The translations under genes and the position numbers were made by a program. From Rhodococcus rhodnii (GTDB lineage: Bacteria > Actinomycetota > Actinomycetes > Mycobacteriales > Pseudonocardiaceae): DNA of 64,000 nt. The notes beneath the pieces are model-generated. The model was not told the DNA's origin, made no database searches, and was given only the letters and a program-made list of their open reading frames with translations. The stretch is taken from contig JOAA01000045.1 in the NCBI GenBank assembly GCA_000720375.1, positions 1-64,000 of the forward strand, written 5' to 3'. This document shows, piece by piece, positions 47,234 through 55,305 of the stretch. Positions within the stretch are counted from its first letter, which is position 1. Every line of letters begins with the position of its first letter.

Positions 47234-47439
47234 CCAGGACTCCTCGGTCGGCCGCGCCAGTGCATACGACAGCCAGGCGGCTGACGAACGGAATGCGTTA
47301 GCGCACTGGGCACTTCTCATCAACACACTCTCCCGGTTGGCTTCCAGGAGGAGCTCCCCACGGCGCGACACACCCGCGAATCGGTGACTGCGCACAGGAT
47401 CGCCGCGTTGATCGTGCCTCAACCGGCCAATGGCGAAAA

Positions 47440-47459
47440 GCGGCCAGTCAACTGGCCCC
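47440..47459. promoter_or_regulatory. Candidate cluster operator GCGGCCA-GTCAAC-TGGCCCC
   Basis: One mismatch to the consensus. It overlaps the stop codon of the regulator gene and lies about 210 bp upstream of the cupin start on the same strand. Confidence 0.5.
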
Positions 47460-48539
47460 TTGGTTTGGCCGATCGTCCGGTGTTCTCGGTGCCGGGTGTT
47501 GCTCCCCGTCGGCAGGCCCCGATTCGCGTTGCGCCTGGGCCCCCGGCTGGTCCGCGGGTGGCGACGGGGCGGGGACCAGCCCGCGAAACGCGGCCTGCAG
47601 CCCAGCCTGAAACCGGGTCCGGACGCCCAGGTGTTCGATCAGCGCACCCAATCTGCGCTGAAACGTCCGGTAGGACAGGCCGAGCTGCCGAGCCACCGCC
47701 TGATCCGGAAGTCCCGCCGTCAGCAACGCGATGAGCCTGGCGTCTTCGGGGGTGAGCGAACTGGCACCTGCCAGCCTCGCCGTGGGAGTGGGTATCGGCA
47801 GCGCCGTCCGCCACAGCGCCTCGAACAACGCACCGAGAGCGTCGAGCAGCGCAGAGGGATGGACGGCGACGACACTGTCGATCGTCGTTGGATTGGACTG
47901 CAACGGCAGCAATGCGAGGCGACGATCCGACAAGATCAACTTGACCGGCGCCTGTGGTATCACTCTCGCCTGTTCACCCAGCGCGATCGCCGGTTCGATC
48001 TCAGCCTGGATGCTGCGAGTCGCAAGCCCTGCGGTGTCGTAGAGCGCACGATAGGTGATGCCTCGCCGCAGCATCTCCGCCTCGACTGGGGCGAGCACGG
48101 TCGGGACGACGGCGTACGGATGTTTGTCGATGAAACGAATTTCGTGGCTGGTGCTCCGAACGATCTGTTCCACGAGCTGAGCCACTGCCTGCTGACCGGA
48201 GACGACCTCGACCAGTTCAGCCGGCTCCCGTCCCGCTGCCGTACGAACATAACGACCAGCGAGTTGTTCGACATACAGCCGAGCGCGCTTGATTCGCTCT
48301 TGTTGCTCCAGAAGCAGCACCTCCAGCGCGACGTCCGGTGCGGTGGCGGTGAACTTGGGCGGAACAGACGCCGTGCTCTTCACAAGCCCAAGGCACAGCA
48401 GCCTCTCGATCACCTTACGCAGGCATGCGTCACCAATGTCGACCTGCGTGCATATCTCGTCGAACGTGGCCGGCGGGTTATCGATGAGCAACTCGTAAAC
48501 GGTCTGCGCAGTGCTGTCGAGGCCAACTATCTCAAGCAT
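47448..48539 (-). CDS. TrmB-like/LuxR-type transcriptional regulator
   Basis: A 363-residue regulator. The N-terminus resembles a TrmB winged helix (LEIVGLDSTAQTVYELLIDNP ...). The middle resembles the TrmB/phospholipase-like effector region (IRFIDKHPYAVVP). The C-terminus is a LuxR helix-turn-helix (LIALLTAGLPDQAVARQLGLSYRTFQRRL). ATG 48539 starts at MLEIVG, matching its paralogue at 60372. It is the likely pathway-specific regulator of the locus. Confidence 0.88.
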   Translation of the reverse strand: MLEIVGLDSTAQTVYELLIDNPPATFDEICTQVDIGDACLRKVIERLLCLGLVKSTASVPPKFTATAPDVALEVLLLEQQERIKRARLYVEQLAGRYVRTAAGREPAELVEVVSGQQAVAQLVEQIVRSTSHEIRFIDKHPYAVVPTVLAPVEAEMLRRGITYRALYDTAGLATRSIQAEIEPAIALGEQARVIPQAPVKLILSDRRLALLPLQSNPTTIDSVVAVHPSALLDALGALFEALWRTALPIPTPTARLAGASSLTPEDARLIALLTAGLPDQAVARQLGLSYRTFQRRLGALIEHLGVRTRFQAGLQAAFRGLVPAPSPPADQPGAQAQRESGPADGEQHPAPRTPDDRPNQGAS

Positions 48540-48722
48540 GAGGCGATCCTCTTGCTGCACATTGCTCTATTGGGGAATGGACTTCGGCGAGCAATCGCCA
48601 CTGTCCAGCATGCGCCAGCCGTCGCCATTGGTTTCGACACGGTAGTCCGGACAGCATGGTATTGCTGGGAGGTCGGCGGTCCCCCGATCGGTGTCGGCGC
48701 CAGCGTATGCGAGGGGGACTCA

Positions 48723-48762
48723 GGCGGGAGTCGGCCGTTGCGCGTCCCAGTCGACTCCCGCC
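48723..48762 (-). terminator. Hairpin downstream of the SDR gene
   Basis: An 11-bp perfect stem (ggcgggagtcg with cgactcccgcc) around an 18-nt loop, between the SDR end and the regulator start. Confidence 0.6.
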
Positions 48763-48818
48763 GCAAATGTCATGTGCGGTGGATATGAGTGTCCTGCGCC
48801 AGAAGTACCGTGCACGCC

Positions 48819-49760
48819 CTAGGCGCCCATGCGAAGCGGGCCCGTCGCCGTCCACGGCAGGCTCATGTCCAACACCTCCCCAGTGACCTTGTCGAGTTGC
48901 CGTTGCACGGGAATTTGCAGCACTTCGGACAGCGGCTGGACGATCTTCTTCCCCTGCACGTAGAACTCCCGGTCGTGCACCGGCTTTGTCACGGCATAGA
49001 GCACGTTGTCGGCCGCCGCGCTGACCGGCCCACCAGGCCAGCAGAACGACTGACGTTGCAATTTCGTCTCGGTGAAGCCAGGATCGACGCAGACTGCGGT
49101 GAGCCGAGTCCCGGAACAGGCAGACACCAGTGATGCGGTATGCGCGACCAGGGCGAATTTGGATTGCGCATACGCCACCACAGGGTTATAGCAACGGTTG
49201 CCGGGCGAATCTTGGTCAAAAGTCGCGACGTCACGATAGGCGTCACAGACGACATTGACGATCCGGCCACGCCTGGCCACGAGCAGCAGATCAAACAGCC
49301 CAGCGGTCAGGAAAGCCGGAGCCAGGTAATTCACCTGGAAGGCCAGCTCATGCCCATCCTCGGTCAACGTGTGCGAATGCTGACCGACCGTTGCCGCGTT
49401 GTTCACGAGAATGTCAAGGTGGCCGTAGATCGTGCGAATCCGCTGAATCAGACGTTCGACGTCAGCGAACCGCCCCAGGTCGGCGACGACCGGAACGACG
49501 CTGGTACCCGGGTTCGCCGGCGCCAGTGTAGCGGCCAGCGCTGTCAGCGACTCCGGACATCGGCCGTGCACCAGTAGCGTGTCAACGAGTCCGGCCAAGC
49601 GCTGTGACACCGCTCGGCCGATTCCGTCAGTCGCACCGGTGACGAGTGCCGTCGGCCGTGTCTGACGCACTTCGACGTCCGCCTGTGGCGGATCTCCTCG
49701 CGCAACGCGCACTTCCGACCCGACTGTTGGATCCAAGAGGTGAGTCGCACTGATGTCCAT
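48819..49760 (-). CDS. Short-chain dehydrogenase with altered catalytic Ser
   Basis: A 313-residue SDR with TGATDGIGRAV, LVNNAATVG and the Tyr-x3-Lys pair in YAQSKFAL. The strand that usually ends in Ser-Ser reads RIVNVVCDAY, so the catalytic Ser appears replaced, possibly by Cys. The first 35 residues are an extra N-terminal extension, and the start at 49760 is not certain. It could be a pathway oxidoreductase. It resembles retinol-dehydrogenase-like SDRs. Confidence 0.78.
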   Translation of the reverse strand: MDISATHLLDPTVGSEVRVARGDPPQADVEVRQTRPTALVTGATDGIGRAVSQRLAGLVDTLLVHGRCPESLTALAATLAPANPGTSVVPVVADLGRFADVERLIQRIRTIYGHLDILVNNAATVGQHSHTLTEDGHELAFQVNYLAPAFLTAGLFDLLLVARRGRIVNVVCDAYRDVATFDQDSPGNRCYNPVVAYAQSKFALVAHTASLVSACSGTRLTAVCVDPGFTETKLQRQSFCWPGGPVSAAADNVLYAVTKPVHDREFYVQGKKIVQPLSEVLQIPVQRQLDKVTGEVLDMSLPWTATGPLRMGA

Positions 49761-50478
49761 TCGTCCATATCCGTCAGATTCTTCTTCGCGCGCCGACGGT
49801 GAATCCGATAGGTCACTTGAGTGCTCACGAAGTGTTCGTATCTCATGCGGTCAGACGCGGTAGCGCCTCATATTGAAAGTGGGGATCACCCATGCAGAAT
49901 TACCCCAGAGTGGAGTAGGCCGAGCAGACGAGCGCACCAGAGCCGAGGGGGCCAAACGGCTCCTCCGAACCGTCTCTACTCCTTGCCCCATCCAGCGTAT
50001 CGTCAGCGAACCTAGACAACTTTGGCGGGACACCATACGGTCCGCAAGGACCAGACGTGTGACGAAGGGGCACCCGTTTGAGCTAATTCCCGAATTACTT
50101 TCGGTTATAGGGCCGAGGCATCCTCCAAGAGGACCTTACTACTACGCACGGGTGACGTCCATCTGGATCTGCACCGATCCACCCGGACGGCTGGCGCGCC
50201 AGGAGAATTGGGTCTGAAAAGGTTCAGAACGTTCCGCTGACCTCGACATCGTCAGCAGCAAAACGCACAACCGGCAGCATGATGTGGGGAGTGAGGACCC
50301 GGCCGGAGGAACTCGCATGACATCGTGAGTCCGCCGGTTGCGGAACGGTGCAGGACACAAGTGATTACGACGTCGGCTTCGGCCCAACCAAAACACTATC
50401 GCCACATGAGCGCCGCCACTTCATTTCAATGTCATGTGTACCCCAGACCTGGTAGTAGAGAGGCATTTCGAGTTGGAC
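49761..50478. other. Intergenic region upstream of the lanthipeptide synthetase
   Basis: About 700 bp between divergent genes. No gene supported. A single arm of the cluster operator (GGGGCCA at 49947-49953) occurs without its partner. It presumably carries the promoter of the synthetase gene. Confidence 0.4.
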
Positions 50479-53091
50479 ATGCGTTACGAGGAGTTCTGCC
50501 TGGCAGACCCTTGGTTTTACGACACACCGGCCAGGTTGGGCTCCGACGCCGATTCGTTCGACCACGTGTGGCGTCCGCTGCCCACGGGCTGGGACTGCAC
50601 CCGGCACGACATATGGGTGGCGATGAGCTGTCGCGGCCGAACTCTGCCGAGGCAGGGCTGGAAGGTGCACGTGTCGGCCAGGCTGGACAATGCCGAGCGC
50701 ATATTGAAGGCGGTCTGCGACTACTGCTTCCCCCGGGGAATCGGCTTCAAGTTCCTGCACAGCAAGAAGATCTTGTTGACCAGGAACGCCAAGTACGCGC
50801 CCCGTGAGGACAGCGGCAAATTCGTAACGATTTATCCCGCGGACTACGCGGAGCTCGAACGGGTGCTGGTCGACCTGTCCGCCGAATTGGCCGGCGAGTA
50901 CGGGCCGTACATTCTGTCGGACCTACGGTACGGAGCAGGACCGCTCTACGTGCGGTACGGCGCGTTCACCGAACGATGGCTGGCCGCTGACGGTGGCCAG
51001 TTCGTGCCGGCGATCGAGCGTCCCGACGGAACTCTCGTTCCCGAACAACGCACTCCGGTCTTTCGTGTCCCCGACTGGGCCGAGGTGCCTGACGTCTTGG
51101 CACCACACCTCGCACGGCGCGACCGTCCACATGAATCGGGCTTTCCGCATCTGGTGGAGCGCGCGCTGCACTTCTCCAACGGCGGCGGTGTGTACCTCGC
51201 CAGGCGCGACGGCGGCGACGAGTTGGTGGTGCTGAAGGAAGCGCGGCCGCACGCCGGTCTCGACTCCGACGGAACGGACGCCGTCGCGCGGCTGCACCGC
51301 GAACGAAAGTCCCTTGAGCGGTTGCAGGGCGTGGCAGGCGTGCCCATGCTGCACGAGTGGTTCACGGCATGGGAACACCACTACTTGATGATGGAGTACA
51401 TGCCGGGCCGTCGCCTCGACCAGTGGATGGCCGCCTTGTACCCACTGACCCAGTGTGATTCAGAGCAGGCCGACCTCGCCATCTACACGCGGCGTGCACT
51501 GGATGTGCTCGACCAGGTCGAGAAGCTGGTCCGCTCGATCCACGAGCGCGGAGTCGTCTTCGCCGACCTGCATCCCGGCAACATTCTGATCGGCGGGGAC
51601 GACTCGGTCTCGCTGGTGGACTTCGATCTCGCGTTCGCGATCGACCAATCAGACGGCTACCCCGTCCTCGCGGCTCCCGGATTCAGCCCGCCGGACGACC
51701 GCACCGGGCAGGCGATCGATGATTACGCACTCGCCGCCCTGCGGCTGCACATGTTCCTGCCGTTGACGCACATGATGCGGTTCCAGCCCGACAAGGTGAA
51801 TCTCTACATGGAAGCCATCCAGGAGCGCTTTCCTGTTCCCGATGAGTTCGGCAAGGTCGTGCTCGCTGAGCTCGCGCCGACGCGCGGATCGGTCGGGGAC
51901 GTCCAGCCGCGGGCGCAAGCAAAGGTGAACGTCGGGCGCGGAAAGACCCCGACAACGTCGGACTTCGATTCCGCACAGCCGGATTGGCGCGCGATCTGCG
52001 GGTCACTGATCGAAGCCATCCTGCTCAGCGCGACGCCGGACCGCCAGGATCGGCTGTTTCCCGGCGACATCGAACAGTTCACTGTCGGGGGCACATGTTT
52101 CGCCTTCGGCGCGGCTGGTGTGCTGCACGCACTCTCGACCAGTGGCGGGGGTCGCTACGTGGAGCACGAGCGTTGGCTGCTGGAGTCGGTCCACCGAGAC
52201 CCCCCACGTCGGCCGGGTTTCTACGACGGCACGCACGGCATCGCGTACGTGTTGCGCGACTTCGGCTACGTGCACGAAGCGGTCACGTTGATCGACGAAT
52301 CGGCGCCACTGGTCGGGCAACTGCGTGATCACGGACTGCACAGCGGCCTGGCAGGGGTCGGTCTCAACCTCCTGCATTTCGGTCAGACCTTGCAGTCCGG
52401 GACGTATCTGGCGCAGGCGTTGTCCATCGGCGACCGGTTGGCTGAAAAGCTGACCATCGCGGCCGGTCGGCATGATGGGCGTGGACCTCGAGCCACGGCG
52501 GGCCTTTTGCGTGGCTGGTCCGGCCCTGGGCTGTTCTTCGTCAGGCTGTACGAGCACACGAATGACCGTTCCTGGCTCGACATGGCCGCGCGTGCCCTGC
52601 AGCGGGATCTCGACGAATGCGTCGCGCGGCCGGACGGCTCACTACAGGTCCCCGATGAGGGCGGGCAAACACTGCCCCACTTGGACGTCGGCACTGCCGG
52701 GATCGCGTTGGTGGTCCAGGAACTCATCCGGCATGTACCGGACACGGAGTGCGTGACCGCGTTGCCGGCCATGCGGCGCGCCTGCTACCCGGAGTTCGTA
52801 GTCCAATCTGGATTGTTCGCGGGCAGGGCAGGACTGGTCGGCGCGCTCGCCACACTGCAGCGCGGACACGCGGACTTCGACGGCGATCGCGCACTCACGC
52901 GCCACCTGGCACGACTGGGCTGGCACGCGGTGCCCTACCGCGGCGAACTCGCCTTCCCTGGCAACAAGTCACTGCGCCTGTCGATGGACTTCGCCACTGG
53001 CACAGCCGGTGTGCTCCGGGCCTTGACCGTCGCGGTGGATCGGTCCGGTGCCCTGCTGCCGTTCCTCGACGAGCGCAGTTCGGCGAAGTGA
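50479..53091 (+). CDS. Class III lanthipeptide synthetase (LanKC)
   Basis: A protein of about 870 residues. The N-terminal lyase-like region begins MRYEEFCLADPWFYDTP, typical of class III enzymes. The kinase domain has the ATP Lys in VVLKEAR (about 253), the catalytic loop FADLHPGNIL (about 362) and the metal-binding VDFDLAF (about 380). The C-terminal cyclase-like domain (HSGLAGVGLNLL, WSGPGLFFVRLY, GLFAGRAGLVGAL) lacks the Cys-Cys-His zinc ligands, as expected for LanKC rather than LanL. It phosphorylates and eliminates Ser/Thr in a precursor peptide. ATG 50434 is an alternative start. The precursor gene lies beyond a tnpB insertion. Confidence 0.93.
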   Translation: MRYEEFCLADPWFYDTPARLGSDADSFDHVWRPLPTGWDCTRHDIWVAMSCRGRTLPRQGWKVHVSARLDNAERILKAVCDYCFPRGIGFKFLHSKKILLTRNAKYAPREDSGKFVTIYPADYAELERVLVDLSAELAGEYGPYILSDLRYGAGPLYVRYGAFTERWLAADGGQFVPAIERPDGTLVPEQRTPVFRVPDWAEVPDVLAPHLARRDRPHESGFPHLVERALHFSNGGGVYLARRDGGDELVVLKEARPHAGLDSDGTDAVARLHRERKSLERLQGVAGVPMLHEWFTAWEHHYLMMEYMPGRRLDQWMAALYPLTQCDSEQADLAIYTRRALDVLDQVEKLVRSIHERGVVFADLHPGNILIGGDDSVSLVDFDLAFAIDQSDGYPVLAAPGFSPPDDRTGQAIDDYALAALRLHMFLPLTHMMRFQPDKVNLYMEAIQERFPVPDEFGKVVLAELAPTRGSVGDVQPRAQAKVNVGRGKTPTTSDFDSAQPDWRAICGSLIEAILLSATPDRQDRLFPGDIEQFTVGGTCFAFGAAGVLHALSTSGGGRYVEHERWLLESVHRDPPRRPGFYDGTHGIAYVLRDFGYVHEAVTLIDESAPLVGQLRDHGLHSGLAGVGLNLLHFGQTLQSGTYLAQALSIGDRLAEKLTIAAGRHDGRGPRATAGLLRGWSGPGLFFVRLYEHTNDRSWLDMAARALQRDLDECVARPDGSLQVPDEGGQTLPHLDVGTAGIALVVQELIRHVPDTECVTALPAMRRACYPEFVVQSGLFAGRAGLVGALATLQRGHADFDGDRALTRHLARLGWHAVPYRGELAFPGNKSLRLSMDFATGTAGVLRALTVAVDRSGALLPFLDERSSAK

Positions 53092-53165
53092 CCTGACCAC
53101 AACAGGAGGCCACTTGACGTCCTCCCCGCGGCTGAAGCCGGGGGATTCCAACCCACAACCACCAC

Positions 53166-54341
53166 TCAGGGAACGGAGGCAGCGAGTTGAGGTTCACGGT
53201 TCACAGCCCCGCCCAACGGCTGGAGGGCTCCCCGCGCTGTCACCGCCCGCCCGGCGGCGATATTCCTCGCTGCGTTCACGTCCGCATGGCAGGCAAACCC
53301 GCAGGCAATGCACTGGAACACCGCTTGGCTCTTGCGGTTCTCCGGCGCGATATGCCCACAGGCCGAACACTGCTGCGACGTAAACGTGGCGTTGACCTTC
53401 TCCACCCGGCCGAAAGCCTTGTGTTCCAGCCGGGTCACCAACAAGCTCCATCCGTTGGCGAGGATGCCCCGGTTGAGCCCGGCCTTCTGCTGCACATTGC
53501 GGCCCGGCTTCTCGATGGTGCCTTTCGCGGAGCGGGTCATGCCCCGGATGGGGAGGTCTTCCACCCGGATCACATCACACTCGCGCGCCAGGTTGGTGGA
53601 GGTCTTCTCCACCCAGTCCTTGCGCCGGTCCGTGATGCGTGCGGTCAGCCGCGCGAGCGCGCGCCTGATCCGCCCCCGCCGGTTCGATCCCCGCTGGCGG
53701 CGGGCGAGCGTGCGGTGCAGGCGGCCCAGCCGTTGTCGCTCACCGGGTGTCAAGCCAGGCACACTCAGCAGCTCTCCGGTCGACAACGCCGCCGACACCA
53801 CCACACCCCGATCCACCCCCATTACCTGGTTGTTACCGGGCGCGGGGATCGGATCCGGGACTGCGGCGAACGCGATGTGCCACCGGCCCGCGCGGTCTCG
53901 GATGACCCGGTAGGACTTGACTCCATTCGGGACGGTGCGCGACCAGCGGAACCGGACCCACCCGACCTTCGGCACCCACACCTGCCCGTGCTTGCGGTTG
54001 AGCCGCTGAATGTGCTCCGGTTTCACTGCGACCTGCCGGAAGCCCTCGTCCCGCCCCGCTTTACGCCACGACGGCCTGCGATGCCTACCGGTGAAAAAGT
54101 TCCGCATCGCCTGGGCGAAATCGCGCAATGCCTGCTGCTGCACTGTCACACTGCCCGCTCGCAACCACGCGAACTCCGCCCGCGTCTCGGTCAACTGCCG
54201 CGCCTGCTCCACATACTCCGGCGCCGCGGCACGCCCCGGCCACCACCAAGAGTGTTGCTCCAGCAACCCCGTCTCCTGCTCGAGCGTTGGCGACAACCGG
54301 TAACGAGATACGAACCGAACGTTAACAGCCAGGACCGGCAC
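53166..54341 (-). CDS. tnpB: TnpB RNA-guided endonuclease
   Basis: A 391-residue protein with RuvC Asp in VMGVDRGVVV, Glu in IRVEDLPI, a zinc ribbon (CSACG ... CIACG) and the final Asp in HADVNAARN. All catalytic residues are intact. It differs clearly from the TnpB at 11537, so the two elements arrived independently. GTG 54341 lies inside the hairpin. Without its own TnpA it would need one in trans. Confidence 0.92.
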   Translation of the reverse strand: MPVLAVNVRFVSRYRLSPTLEQETGLLEQHSWWWPGRAAAPEYVEQARQLTETRAEFAWLRAGSVTVQQQALRDFAQAMRNFFTGRHRRPSWRKAGRDEGFRQVAVKPEHIQRLNRKHGQVWVPKVGWVRFRWSRTVPNGVKSYRVIRDRAGRWHIAFAAVPDPIPAPGNNQVMGVDRGVVVSAALSTGELLSVPGLTPGERQRLGRLHRTLARRQRGSNRRGRIRRALARLTARITDRRKDWVEKTSTNLARECDVIRVEDLPIRGMTRSAKGTIEKPGRNVQQKAGLNRGILANGWSLLVTRLEHKAFGRVEKVNATFTSQQCSACGHIAPENRKSQAVFQCIACGFACHADVNAARNIAAGRAVTARGALQPLGGAVNREPQLAASVP

Positions 54342-54371
54342 AACCGGGCGCGCCGCGCCCGGTTGTGCCGG
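54335..54371. other. Perfect 17-bp hairpin at the element's left end
   Basis: Arms ccggcacaaccgggcgc and gcgcccggttgtgccgg around a 3-nt loop. It may be the transposase-recognition hairpin or act as a terminator between the element and the peptide gene. Confidence 0.7.
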
Positions 54372-54424
54372 ATCGGCTTCCTCCCCACACCTGGAGGCGG
54401 GAGCCTCCGCCGATTGGAGTCACG

Positions 54425-54631
54425 ATGAACCTCATCTTGAGCCTGCAGGGTCTCGAGGTCGAGCCCCCGGACGCCAAGCCGGATCCCGGTGCCGGCGCCT
54501 GCGGCAGCTGCGGCGGTAACACCGGCGGAGCCGGCCACCACCAGCACCCGGCATACCGACCAAGCGGCACCGGCTACCCCGCGTCACAGATAGAAAGCGA
54601 TGACTATATCTATTCGAGTGAACTGGCGTGA
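54425..54631 (+). CDS. Putative class III lanthipeptide precursor peptide
   Basis: A 68-residue peptide with a good ribosome-binding site (GGAG, 5 nt before the ATG). The N-terminus MNLILSLQGLEVE matches the conserved leader motif of class III precursors (hydrophobic-x-x-Leu-Gln). The rest is unusual: a Cys-Gly-Ser-Cys-Gly-Gly centre, HHQH, and a C-terminal half with several Ser/Thr/Tyr and no Cys. The usual Ser-x2-Ser-x(2-5)-Cys ring motif is absent. It has the same orientation as LanKC, 1.3 kb downstream, separated by the tnpB element. Confidence 0.7.
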   Translation: MNLILSLQGLEVEPPDAKPDPGAGACGSCGGNTGGAGHHQHPAYRPSGTGYPASQIESDDYIYSSELA

Positions 54632-54808
54632 TACATCCGGGTGATGCACCGTTAGAAACAACCAATCGACGCGATACACCTACACGGCACCAGCAGTTGT
54701 ACAGATGGCGACATCTCGCCGTCTGGCGACTTTTCGTCAATTCTTGAATCGAGCAGTGTGCGAGAAGTCACAACGACGATCACAACACAGTCGAGCACGG
54801 AGTTCGAA

Positions 54809-55237
54809 TTGACCATCAAATGTCCATTTATAGTGGTTGCAGTGACAACTGCATTTGCGCTCTGCGTATTAGCGCTGCCGGGTCACGCCACGATCGTGAA
54901 CACGCGTTCGCCGCAAGTACTCCAACCGTCCACCGAGCTGGACTTGACGATCTCCGAAGGTGTGGCGGCGGAAGGCATGACACGAGCAAGGAAACTGAGG
55001 TGTGACCCGCCGAGTGGAGATCATCCACATCCCGACACAGCATGCCATGACCTCGCAGTCGCCGAAGGCGATCTTGCCCGGCTCCCAGGAGAGCCGGGCA
55101 AGGTGTGCAGCGGTGTGTACAAGCCGGTGACCGTGACCGCGCTCGGCGAATGGCGAGGTATCCCGGTGCGCTTCGAACAAAGCTATCGCAATGCCTGCAA
55201 GATGACGGCGAGCACCGGGCTGGTGTTCGACTTCTAG
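54809..55237 (+). CDS. Subtilisin-inhibitor-like (SSI family) secreted protein
   Basis: A 142-residue secreted protein. A signal peptide (PFIVVAVTTAFALCVLALPGHA) is followed by an SSI-like domain: LRCDPPSGDHPHPDTACHDL, VCSGVYKPVTVTALGEWRG, and NACKM near the end, with four Cys for two disulfides. Aligned to classical SSI, the reactive-site P1 Met corresponds to Gly in CSGVY, so specificity should differ. TTG 54809 has GGAG 6 nt upstream and places the signal peptide correctly. It is convergent with the subtilase pseudogene, a plausible former target. Confidence 0.88.
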   Translation: MTIKCPFIVVAVTTAFALCVLALPGHATIVNTRSPQVLQPSTELDLTISEGVAAEGMTRARKLRCDPPSGDHPHPDTACHDLAVAEGDLARLPGEPGKVCSGVYKPVTVTALGEWRGIPVRFEQSYRNACKMTASTGLVFDF

Positions 55238-55252
55238 ATTTCTGGTTTGTCT

Positions 55253-55298
55253 GGACTGTGCCGCGCAACGTGATCGCGCGCAGTGCACGGCACAGTCC
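55253..55298. terminator. Bidirectional terminator between inhibitor and subtilase
   Basis: An 11-bp perfect inverted repeat (ggactgtgccg with cggcacagtcc) between convergent genes. Confidence 0.7.
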
Positions 55299-55305
55299 CT
55301 TGTGG

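Larger units (their letters stand above)
53105..54375 (-). mobile_element. tnpB-only IS200/IS605-type element
   Basis: The element contains tnpB but no tnpA. Its right end on the minus strand has the hairpin cccccggcttcagccgcgggg followed by aggacgtcaa, typical of this family. The left end probably includes the long hairpin at 54335-54371. It lies between the lanthipeptide synthetase and the putative precursor gene. Confidence 0.8.

Noticed and set aside
54335..54371. Hairpin interpreted as a riboswitch for the peptide gene
   Set aside because: A perfect long stem with a 3-nt loop at the border of a tnpB element is better explained as the element end or a terminator.
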